Of a stretch of DNA of 64,000 nucleotides, positions 8,360 to 15,329 are shown one piece after another (position 1 is the stretch's first letter; each line of letters starts with the position of its first letter). The stretch lies in assembly GCF_039908645.1 (NCBI RefSeq), contig NZ_CP150917.1, forward strand, positions 3,483,501-3,547,500. The letters run 5' to 3'. The notes under the pieces were generated by a model. That model ran no database searches, was not told the origin of the DNA, and was given only the letters and a program-made list of their open reading frames with translations. The stretch is from Pseudomonas helvetica (GTDB lineage Bacteria; Pseudomonadota; Gammaproteobacteria; Pseudomonadales; Pseudomonadaceae). The position numbers and the translations under genes were made by a program.

Positions 8360-9388
8360 TTACACCGGAGCGCCGCACAATGCGGCGCGCTCGGCCACAT
8401 GCCGCAAACTATCAAAATTGATATTGGCCCCCGAGTCGATCGCCACCAGGGTCTGCCCCCAAACACCGGTTTGCGCCACGTACTTCTTGATTCCGGCCAC
8501 GGCCAGCGCGCCGGATGGCTCGGTGATCGAGCGGGTATCGTCGTAGATATTCTTGATCGCCGCGCACAGTTCGTCGTTGCTGACCGTGAGTACTTCATCG
8601 ACATGATGGCGGCAAATTTCAAAGCCATACTCACCGATCTGTGCGACGGCTACACCATCGGCGAAGGTGCCCACTTTTGGCAACACCACTCGCTCTCCCG
8701 CGAGCATTGCTGCTTGCAAGCATGCGGAGTGTTCCGACTCGACGCCGACGATACGGATCTCCGGCCGCAGGTATTTGACGTACGCGGCGATGCCGGCGAT
8801 CAAACCGCCGCCGCCCACCGGGACGAAGATTGCGTCCAATGCGCCTTGATGCTGACGCAGGATTTCCATGGCCACCGTCCCCTGCCCGGCGATCACGTCC
8901 GGATCGTCGAAGGGCGAAACAAAGGTCCGGCCGGTTTGCCGGGCCAGGTTCAATGCGTACTCCAGGGCGAACGGAAAGCTCTCGCCATGCAACACCGCAT
9001 TCGCGCCACGACTGCGCACACCAATCACTTTCAGCTCCGGCGTTGACGTGGGCATGACGATGCTCGCCTCGATCCCCAACTCCCGCGCCGCCAGTGCCAC
9101 GCCTTGGGCGTGATTGCCAGCCGAGGCGGTAATCACCCCGCGAGCCTTTTGCTCGGCACTCAGTTGGGCCAGCTTGTTGTAGGCACCACGAATCTTGAAG
9201 GAAAAGGTCGGTTGCAGGTCTTCACGCTTGAGCAGGATCTGGTTGCCCAGCACCTCGGATAACGCCGGTGCCACCTGCAAAGGCGTGCGCACTGCCAGTT
9301 CATAAACCGGTGCGGCGAGGATTTTTTTCACGTAACGCTCAAGCAGGGCCTGCTTGGCGGTTGCAGTGTCGGTGTTGGTGTCCATCAA
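8360..9388 (-). CDS. Threonine dehydratase, catalytic domain only
   Basis: A PLP enzyme converting threonine (and serine) to 2-oxobutyrate (or pyruvate) and ammonia, the first step of isoleucine synthesis. The 342-residue protein has the PLP lysine in SFKIRGAYNK (Lys65) and the phosphate loop VPVGGGGLIAG. It tracks the catalytic half of IlvA up to the NFDSLRHVAERA junction, then stops after a few residues. The C-terminal ACT-like allosteric domain of classical IlvA (about 500 residues) is absent, and the next gene leaves no room for a frameshifted remnant. Isoleucine feedback may thus be missing here. A leader peptide and terminator hairpin lie 79-144 bp upstream, suggesting attenuation control. 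Confidence 0.9.
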   Translation of the reverse strand: MMDTNTDTATAKQALLERYVKKILAAPVYELAVRTPLQVAPALSEVLGNQILLKREDLQPTFSFKIRGAYNKLAQLSAEQKARGVITASAGNHAQGVALAARELGIEASIVMPTSTPELKVIGVRSRGANAVLHGESFPFALEYALNLARQTGRTFVSPFDDPDVIAGQGTVAMEILRQHQGALDAIFVPVGGGGLIAGIAAYVKYLRPEIRIVGVESEHSACLQAAMLAGERVVLPKVGTFADGVAVAQIGEYGFEICRHHVDEVLTVSNDELCAAIKNIYDDTRSITEPSGALAVAGIKKYVAQTGVWGQTLVAIDSGANINFDSLRHVAERAALCGAPV

Positions 9389-9430
9389 CGTCTCCTGGCT
9401 TTGTTCACGGCCCCGGAGACAGAAAATGAA

Positions 9431-9451
9431 AACCCGCCTCTAGGGCGGGTT
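9431..9451 (-). terminator. Attenuator-like terminator upstream of the threonine dehydratase gene
   Basis: On the minus strand an 8-bp perfect stem, AACCCGCC pairing with GGCGGGTT, closes a short loop and is followed by TTTTCATTTT, the form of an intrinsic terminator. It lies between the leader peptide stop and the dehydratase start. The last sense codons of the leader contain GGCGGG, which could pair with the terminator's 5' arm (CCCGCC) to form an antiterminator. This is the usual arrangement of ribosome-mediated attenuation, inferred from sequence only. Confidence 0.7.
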
Positions 9452-9466
9452 GGGTGCAGTCGTCAG

Positions 9467-9532
9467 CTAGCCCGCCAAATAAGGAATGGCGGTAATAATG
9501 CTTGGCTGGCAGCGCGATACGGTGGAAGTCAT
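9467..9532 (-). CDS. Putative leader peptide for attenuation of the threonine dehydratase gene
   Basis: The 21-codon ORF begins MTSTVSRCQPSIITAIPY and ends with Leu-Ala-Gly and TAG. It holds an Ile-Ile-Thr-Ala-Ile run, so its candidate control codons match the end product (isoleucine) and the substrate (threonine) of the enzyme encoded downstream. The stop codon is 16 bases before the terminator stem. The Shine-Dalgarno sequence is weak (TTCGAGCC), so translation is the least certain point. Confidence 0.6.
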   Translation of the reverse strand: MTSTVSRCQPSIITAIPYLAG

Positions 9533-9631
9533 GGCTCGAAATTAGCTGCGCGCGAAAGGCAAGTCAATGGCCAGTTTTCTGTCGAATGCGATAGTCTTCG
9601 AAAACCGTTCATTGTCCCAAGGAAGGAAAGC

Positions 9632-9967
9632 ATGAAGTCTGTCGCACTCCCGTTGATCGCCCTTCTCGCCTTTGCTGGCTATACCGTTTCAGTGATGCTC
9701 CATGCCGAGCAGTCACTCATCGATTTCGGCATCAGCCTGATGTCCCGCCCCGATACTGCCCAAGTGGTGATCGACCTTTATCTGCTAGCCACCCTCGCAG
9801 GCATCTGGATGTACAAGGATGCCCGGAGCCGTGGCCATTCAGTGTTGTCAGTGCTGCCGTACCTGCTGATTACCGCAGTATTCGTTTCCGTCGGGCCACT
9901 GCTGTATTTGGTGGTGCGCGGGCTTCGCAGCCGAAAAACCAGTGCTGTTTTCGGGCAGCAAGCGTGA
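9632..9967 (+). CDS. DUF2834-like small membrane protein
   Basis: A 111-residue inner-membrane protein with three predicted helices (about residues 4-22, 44-62 and 74-95). The central sequence DLYLLATLAGIWMYKDARSRG is characteristic of DUF2834 proteins, and the following PYLLITAVFVSVGPLLYLVVR fits. Function unknown. The ATG at 9632 has AAGGAAGG about 8 bases upstream. It is divergent from the leader of the threonine dehydratase gene, so both promoters lie within about 100 bp. Confidence 0.75.
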   Translation: MKSVALPLIALLAFAGYTVSVMLHAEQSLIDFGISLMSRPDTAQVVIDLYLLATLAGIWMYKDARSRGHSVLSVLPYLLITAVFVSVGPLLYLVVRGLRSRKTSAVFGQQA

Positions 9968-9978
9968 GCAGAAGAGCG

Positions 9979-11019
9979 CTAAACGGGCGGCAGTGAAAAC
10001 GTCAGCTCGATACGCCCAGTCTGTACCTTCACCGTGTTGAGCATTGGCGGGTGATGCCAGGCACTGAGTTGGGCACGTTGCGCGGCCGTACCGATGCTCA
10101 GTTGCGTCAACACGTCACAGACCACCGCATAGAGGATGGTCTGATTTCCGTCCTCGACTTTTACCGCAATACCCCGCGCCTGCTGGTCGGTCACACCGCG
10201 TATACCGATTGCATAGCTCGCGTCGGCACCGACCTTGCCCACCAGTTGACCGTTGAAGGCCTTCATCAGTGCTGTACAGAAACGGCCCTTCCCGGCGACC
10301 AGCTCAGGGTATGTGGCCATGGCTCGGTAAATTCGCGCCAATTCAGCTTCACGTGGCGACCGGGCACTTTCACCGGTATCGGCAGCACTGGCTATTTTGG
10401 CAAAGAGCAACGCCAGGCGATCCAGCGCGAAGGCCGGTGTCGGCAGGTTGCAGCCGTCGGTAGCCCACTGAATGGCGTCACCTGAAACCTCGCAAACCTC
10501 AGCCACCGTCTGCATCACCCGCTGCTGAAGCGGATGAGCTGGAAGGTGATAACCCTCCAGCGTTGCACCCAGCGCTTGGGCGGCCGCCAACATGCCAGCG
10601 TGTTTACCTGAACAATTGCTGCACACCGGACCGGGGACAAAATCGCTTTTGATCCAGGCCCGATAGACCTCATCCGAGATAGGCGGATGACCGCCGCAGC
10701 GCATGTCTGCTTCACTGGCGCCGGCCTTGGCCAGCATGCCCAGCGCTCGCTGGATATGCCGTGTTTCGCTGCTATGGGAGCCACACATCAAGGCCAGGTC
10801 AGCATCGTCCAGACCGAATTGTTCGAGTGCACCAGTTTCCATGACCGCCAACGCTTGCGCAGGTTTGGCGGCGGACCGGGCCAATGTCATGCGCGATGGA
10901 TCACCAAAACCGCTGAGCAAGCGGCCTTGGGCATCGACGACCGCGACATGCGCGATGTGAGTGTTTTCAATGCTATTACCGCGGTAGACGATCGCGGCAA
11001 TCGCCTGTTCCCTGTTCAT
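9979..11019 (-). CDS. L-asparaginase II family protein
   Basis: Predicted cytoplasmic hydrolase of asparagine to aspartate and ammonia, of the L-asparaginase II family (Rhizobium type) rather than the E. coli AnsA/AnsB fold. The 346-residue length is normal. Visible family blocks are RSAAKPAQALAVMETGA, MCGSHSSETRHI with its Ser-His pair, CSNCSGKHAGMLAAA with the conserved Cys/Lys, and DGCNLPTPAFALDRLALLF. The ATG at 11019 opens MNREQAIAAIVYRG. The gene converges on the DUF2834 gene 11 bp away; its own upstream region is short (about 100 bp to the RimK-family gene end). Confidence 0.87.
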   Translation of the reverse strand: MNREQAIAAIVYRGNSIENTHIAHVAVVDAQGRLLSGFGDPSRMTLARSAAKPAQALAVMETGALEQFGLDDADLALMCGSHSSETRHIQRALGMLAKAGASEADMRCGGHPPISDEVYRAWIKSDFVPGPVCSNCSGKHAGMLAAAQALGATLEGYHLPAHPLQQRVMQTVAEVCEVSGDAIQWATDGCNLPTPAFALDRLALLFAKIASAADTGESARSPREAELARIYRAMATYPELVAGKGRFCTALMKAFNGQLVGKVGADASYAIGIRGVTDQQARGIAVKVEDGNQTILYAVVCDVLTQLSIGTAAQRAQLSAWHHPPMLNTVKVQTGRIELTFSLPPV

Positions 11020-11121
11020 CCGGCATTCCTGCTGATTGCTTGAAAACCCTGCGCGGATGACTCCGCACTAATGCAGGGGAGCGTAGTTCAGCTTAAGGAT
11101 GTTGTCGGCATGAACGACTGT

Positions 11122-12708
11122 TCACCAGACTTGCCCGCGACGCTTGAGTTCGAGTCTGCGGACAAACTCCTCGAGTACCAGTGAATACAGATCGTCCTGC
11201 AGGTAAGCATCTTCGATACCAGCGTCGATGTTCGGGTTGTCGTTGACCTCGATCACCACCACTTTGTCGCCGGACTGCTTGAGGTCGACGCCGTACAGAC
11301 CGTCGCCGATGAGGTTGGCGGTTTTCACTGCAAGGTCCACCACGGCCTTGGGCGCCTCATGAACCGCCAGGGTACGGCACTCGCCGTTGATGTCCTGGCC
11401 CTTGGCTTTGTGGTTATAAATCTGCCAGTGGCCTTTGGACATGAAGTACTGGCAGGCGAAGATCGGTTTGCGGTTGAGCACACCAATGCGCCAGTCATAC
11501 TCGGTGTAGAAGAACTCCTGTGCCAGCAGCAACACCGAGTGCTCGAACAACTCAGCCGTGGCTTCGAGCAAGGCTTGCTGACTTTCGACCTTGATCACCC
11601 CTCGCGAGAAGCAGCCGTCAGGAATTTTCAGCACCAATGGAAAACCCAGTCGCTCGCCTACCCGCTCAAAATCTTCCGGTCGTTCCTTGTAGAGAATTTC
11701 CGTGGCCGGCATGCCCAGTTGATGGCTGTTGAGCAAGTCTGTCAGGTAGACCTTGTTGGTACAGCGCAGAATTGATGCCGGGTCGTCCATCACCACCAAG
11801 CCTTCACTTTCGGCCTTTTTCGCAAATCGGTAGGTATGGTTATCGACGCTGGTGGTCTCGCGGATCAGCAACCCGTCATATTCGGCGATACGCGCGTAGT
11901 CCTTGCGCTCGATCAACTCGACATCGATGCCCAGGCCCTTGCCCACCCGAACGAAATTCTCCAACGCCCTGGCATTGGATGGCGGCAGCGCTTCCTGCGG
12001 ATCGTGGAGGATTGCCAGGTCATAACGGGCCAGCCGGCGTGAACGCGGCATGCGCCAGATCTTGCGACTGAAGTTGTCCAGAGCGTTGGCGAAGTGATCT
12101 TCCTGATCTTCTCGCAACTTATGTAACGCACCAAACTTGACACCTTCGATGTGCCAGCCGTTACGTCGGCGAAACTCTACCAGCAAGATTGGACAGGGGA
12201 ACACTTCAAACAACTGACGCGCCAAATCCTGTAACGGTTCGATATTGGTCTTGCCGAAATACAGCGTCAGGGTAAATCCTTCAGTGTCGCTGTAAAGGTG
12301 ATTATTGAGCGCCTTATCCAAGGCTTTATCCAAATCGTCCAGCGACAGGCCATAAAGAGACTTGCGAGTGAGTTCGCTGATGGTTCGCACCGAAGGAATC
12401 ACCTTGTGCCCACGAGCCTCAGCCAGCAATGAGCAGTAATAACCGTGTCCCAGGTACTTGTAGCTGCGGCACAGGTTGATCACCTGAACCCGCTTGCCCT
12501 GCTCGCTGCCACGGGTTTGCTCGAGATACTCCTGGGCACTGACGATGTCTTCACTGGGAAAGTAAGACGCCCAGTCTTCCTTGCGTTCGACAATAATAAC
12601 CAACTGACTGGAGGTTCTGGCAGCCTCTGATAAATAAGTTGCTTTGGTTATTGCTGTCGGTAAACGTTGCTCCGATACTTCACGCCAATGACCTTGTAGC
12701 GCTGACAT
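11122..12708 (-). CDS. RimK family ATP-grasp ligase with RLAN N-terminal domain
   Basis: A 528-residue cytoplasmic protein. The N-terminal half (about residues 18-160, beginning QLVIIVERKEDWASYFPSEDIVS) matches the RLAN domain found before RimK-like ATP-grasp modules. The C-terminal half is a complete ATP-grasp: VLKIPDGCFSRGVIKV (nucleotide loop), AQEFFYTEYDWRIGVLN, and the metal-binding end VVVIEVNDNPNIDAG. Such enzymes make carboxylate-amine bonds on peptides or proteins; the substrate is unknown. The start at 12708 was chosen over 12846 because the extension is low in coding character and crosses the divergent promoter. It is divergent from a RimI-like acetyltransferase 92 bp away. Confidence 0.82.
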   Translation of the reverse strand: MSALQGHWREVSEQRLPTAITKATYLSEAARTSSQLVIIVERKEDWASYFPSEDIVSAQEYLEQTRGSEQGKRVQVINLCRSYKYLGHGYYCSLLAEARGHKVIPSVRTISELTRKSLYGLSLDDLDKALDKALNNHLYSDTEGFTLTLYFGKTNIEPLQDLARQLFEVFPCPILLVEFRRRNGWHIEGVKFGALHKLREDQEDHFANALDNFSRKIWRMPRSRRLARYDLAILHDPQEALPPSNARALENFVRVGKGLGIDVELIERKDYARIAEYDGLLIRETTSVDNHTYRFAKKAESEGLVVMDDPASILRCTNKVYLTDLLNSHQLGMPATEILYKERPEDFERVGERLGFPLVLKIPDGCFSRGVIKVESQQALLEATAELFEHSVLLLAQEFFYTEYDWRIGVLNRKPIFACQYFMSKGHWQIYNHKAKGQDINGECRTLAVHEAPKAVVDLAVKTANLIGDGLYGVDLKQSGDKVVVIEVNDNPNIDAGIEDAYLQDDLYSLVLEEFVRRLELKRRGQVW

Positions 12709-12800
12709 AGTGATTGATCCGTTGGAGAACAAGACCTTTCCTATTAAGCACGAAGTTTTTCGAAAGTCCCGTTTCGTTACACAACTTTTACGGTGGTCAT

Positions 12801-13328
12801 ATGAATCTTGTCTTTCGCCTTGCAGCACCGGCTGACCTGGCAGCACTCCTGAAACTTGAGCAGCAATGTTTCACCAGCGACCGGCTTAACCGCCGTAACT
12901 TTCAGTGGATGATTAACCGGGCTCACGGGCAGTTGATCATCGCCGAGTGTGCGGATCAATTGCTCGGATACGCCTTGGTGCTGTTTCACCGCCGCACTTC
13001 GCTGGCGCGGCTGTACTCGATTGCCACCTCGGTTCAGGCCCGCGGTACTGGTCTGGGCAAACAGCTGTTGGAGCGAATCGAGGCTTGTGCGCTGGAGCAT
13101 GACTGCACCTGTCTGCGACTGGAGGTGCGTATCGACAACCCGGTAGCGATTGCGCTGTATGAACGTAACGGCTACCGGCGTTTTGCGTTGATTCACGACT
13201 ACTACGAGGACCATGCCGATGCCTTGCGGCTGGAAAAACGTATCAGCTCAGCCAGCGCCTGCCATACGCTCAATAACTGCTGGTGTCCGAATCTCGGGAT
13301 GGCGACTTGGGCGCACTATACGGTTTGA
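12801..13328 (+). CDS. RimI-like GNAT acetyltransferase
   Basis: Transfers acetyl from acetyl-CoA to an amine. The 175-residue protein has the GNAT core: motif A SIATSVQARGTGLGKQLLE with the Q/R-x-x-G-x-G/A acetyl-CoA loop, followed by CLRLEVRIDNPVAIALYERNGYRR (motif B, as in RimI). The start ATG follows GGTGG by 5-6 bases. The conserved domain ends near LRLEKRI; the last 25 residues look like read-through and overlap the convergent gene by 59 bp. Divergent pairing with a RimK-type ligase suggests a joint peptide-tailoring role, which is inference only. Confidence 0.85.
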   Translation: MNLVFRLAAPADLAALLKLEQQCFTSDRLNRRNFQWMINRAHGQLIIAECADQLLGYALVLFHRRTSLARLYSIATSVQARGTGLGKQLLERIEACALEHDCTCLRLEVRIDNPVAIALYERNGYRRFALIHDYYEDHADALRLEKRISSASACHTLNNCWCPNLGMATWAHYTV

Positions 13329-13647
13329 CTGTACCCGGCGCAGTACCGCTGCGCGGATAGCCATTGCCAATCCCGCCGTTTTCGAGGGTCGGTGGGCGGG
13401 GAACCGGCACGGTGTTCGGCCCGCGAATAACCGGTGCGCTGGGCTGGGTGCCCTGCATGCTGTTGGGATTTACCCGGCGAATCGGGCTGTTGTAGGGGTT
13501 ATCGGAGTTGTCAGGGAGATTCTGGGCCAGCAGGGCCGGATGCTCCACCGTGGCAGCCAGCATGCCAATGTCTGCGCCGGCCTGGGTCAGAGTGCCAAGC
13601 AAGCCACTCAACGCCAACGCACTGGTACCGAGCACAAACCTGTTCAT
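13270..13647 (-). CDS. Secreted Pro/Asn-rich protein of unknown function
   Basis: A 125-residue product with a signal peptide (MNRFVLGTSALALSGLLGTLTQAGA) and a low-complexity mature part rich in Pro, Asn, Ser and Gly (SDNPYNSPIRRVNPNSMQG, later VPVPRPPTLENGG). This suggests a disordered, periplasmic protein. The ATG at 13647 has GGAGGA 8 bases upstream. The 3' end overlaps the acetyltransferase gene by 59 bp in antisense. I do not recognise the family. Confidence 0.68.
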   Translation of the reverse strand: MNRFVLGTSALALSGLLGTLTQAGADIGMLAATVEHPALLAQNLPDNSDNPYNSPIRRVNPNSMQGTQPSAPVIRGPNTVPVPRPPTLENGGIGNGYPRSGTAPGTVKPYSAPKSPSRDSDTSSY

Positions 13648-13785
13648 GGTGGAGTTCCTCCAGTACATGCAGATAGGGTCTTCGATAACACGCTACGCGC
13701 AGGATTCATCCCTGGGAAGATAATACTCCAGCGCAGATGTCACACCGATTGAGCGTATTGCAGACTCGCCCGAAACCTCAACGCC

Positions 13786-13808
13786 GCGCCAGCAAAGGTT
13801 GCTGGCGC
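13786..13808 (-). terminator. Hairpin between lpxO and the downstream small gene
   Basis: GCGCCAGCAA pairs with TTGCTGGCGC around a 3-base loop, 12 bp past the lpxO stop. No U-tract follows on the minus strand, so its role as a terminator is uncertain. Confidence 0.45.
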
Positions 13809-13819
13809 AATGGTCGTGC

Positions 13820-14719
13820 TCAGATCAATACAATAATGGCCAGCAAACCGCCGAAAATCGCCCACTTTTCCAGGTAGTAACGCGTCCGGTTGCGCTTTTT
13901 CAGTTCTTTACCGCGCAGACGGATCTTGTAGATTTTTCCGAAAAACCGGTTTATGCCACCGGTTTTATCGCCCGCATCGTTTGGCGCGCCAGCAGCGGAC
14001 ATCACATTACGGCTGAACCAGCGATTGAACGCTGTGGCCCAGCGGTATTTCAGCGGGCGCTCGATGTCGCAGAACAGAATGATGCGGTTTTGCTGGGTGG
14101 TGTTCTCGGCATAGTGAATGTAAGTCTCGTCAAACATCACCGCCTCACCATCACGCCAGTGGTAGCGCTCGCCGTCGACGTCGATGTAGCAACCCTCATC
14201 GTTCGGCGTGTCCAGACCCAGGTGGTAACGGTACGAGCCGGCATACGGGTCACGGTGGCGGACCAGTTTCGAACCCGGTGGCAATTCGGCGAACATCGCC
14301 GCCTTGATCGAGCCAATGCTTTGTACCAGCTCCGTGGTACGCGGGCAGAGCTTGGTGGCCGATGGGTGGCTGTCGCCATACCACTTCAGATAGAAGCGCT
14401 TCCAGCCGGTTTTGAAGAACGAATTGAAGCCCACATCGTCGTATTGGTCCGAGCGTTTGATCTCCCCTGCCCTGAGCAGATTTTGGCCTTCGGCGCGAAT
14501 TTCCTGCCAATTGGCCTGCAAGGGGCTCAGGTCCGGGAAGTCGGCCGGATTCAGATAAGGCTTGTTGGGGATTTTCGAAAACAGGTACAGGAAGCAGTTG
14601 ACCGGCGCCAGAAAGGTCGAATGATCACTCAATTGGCGACTCAGTTTGTGCCGGATGCGACCACGTAGATGCACATACGCAATGGATAAAACGTAGAGGG
14701 AGACAATGATGAGTTTCAC
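13820..14719 (-). CDS. lpxO: Lipid A hydroxylase LpxO
   Basis: An Fe(II)/2-oxoglutarate dioxygenase of the aspartyl/asparaginyl beta-hydroxylase fold that 2-hydroxylates a secondary acyl chain of lipid A at the inner membrane. The 299-residue protein has an N-terminal membrane anchor (MKLIIVSLYVLSIAYVHL), the iron-binding HxD in LVRHRDPYAGSYRYHLGL, the distal His in FDETYIHYAENTTQQNR with a following Arg for 2-oxoglutarate, and a C-terminal hydrophobic segment (WAIFGGLLAIIVLI). These match LpxO in length and layout. It is apparently monocistronic. Confidence 0.92.
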   Translation of the reverse strand: MKLIIVSLYVLSIAYVHLRGRIRHKLSRQLSDHSTFLAPVNCFLYLFSKIPNKPYLNPADFPDLSPLQANWQEIRAEGQNLLRAGEIKRSDQYDDVGFNSFFKTGWKRFYLKWYGDSHPSATKLCPRTTELVQSIGSIKAAMFAELPPGSKLVRHRDPYAGSYRYHLGLDTPNDEGCYIDVDGERYHWRDGEAVMFDETYIHYAENTTQQNRIILFCDIERPLKYRWATAFNRWFSRNVMSAAGAPNDAGDKTGGINRFFGKIYKIRLRGKELKKRNRTRYYLEKWAIFGGLLAIIVLI

Positions 14720-15203
14720 GGGAATTCGTCACAGTTCAGAAGAGTACATGCCGCGCGCCACAAACCTGATTTGAACGCAGCGTCCGAGATCCAACGATCA
14801 AGCGAATCGGTCAAGCACGGGAGTCTGAGCAGAAAGCTAGCTCATGGCCACCGGGGCGTATTTTAGTCATACTTTGTAATCAAAGGTTAACCTACATTTG
14901 TGAAAAACTGTGGAGGCGTTGTGCCAGAAACGCGCCTGCTCAGCTCAGCGAGACGCAAGACATCATTGAGAGCTGCGATGATCGTCTCAATAGACGTATG
15001 CCTGCTGGCTCAAATCATACGCAGACTGAAAATCCCTCCCTCGGTGTCCTGCCGACCGAACGAAAGCCCCTCTGTCGCCTCAAGATTTCCTACCGCTGCG
15101 TCGCGACCTCCACAAAGGGGTTCGCGATAGCAAATTCAGACCGCTCCTTCTGCAGCCCTGTCATTACTCGACTAGGCTATTAATCGCCACAGGAGCCAAA
15201 GCC
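14720..15203. other. 484-bp region without a clear gene
   Basis: This lies between the divergent lpxO and the small ORF before the diguanylate cyclase. Frames here are short. One plus-strand frame (about 14940-15183, containing LSETQDIIESCDDRLNRR) has some coding flavour but no start codon or ribosome site, and could be a gene remnant. No strong hairpin or repeat is seen. Confidence 0.4.
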
Positions 15204-15329
15204 ATGGAAGACCGGAGCCCGATCAATTTCGCGCTCCATAATCTAAATCCAACGCAGCGTGTATGCGGCGACGGAGCTACTACCGGTCCGGTGCTGGCAA
15301 AATATATTGAAAATTGGAGGGAGCCATGA
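15204..15329 (+). CDS. Putative 41-residue ORF coupled to the diguanylate cyclase
   Basis: This small ORF starts MEDRSPINFALHNLNPTQR and ends WREP, with AGGAG 8 bases before its ATG. Its TGA stop overlaps the ATG of the downstream cyclase (ATGA), the classical layout for translational coupling, and its 3' end contains the cyclase's GGAGGGAG ribosome site. No family is recognised. It could be a regulatory uORF rather than a functional protein. Confidence 0.45.
   Translation: MEDRSPINFALHNLNPTQRVCGDGATTGPVLAKYIENWREP

Noticed and set aside
11046..11080. Imperfect hairpin between asparaginase and RimK-family genes
   Set aside because: Short interrupted stem with no U-tract; no function supported.
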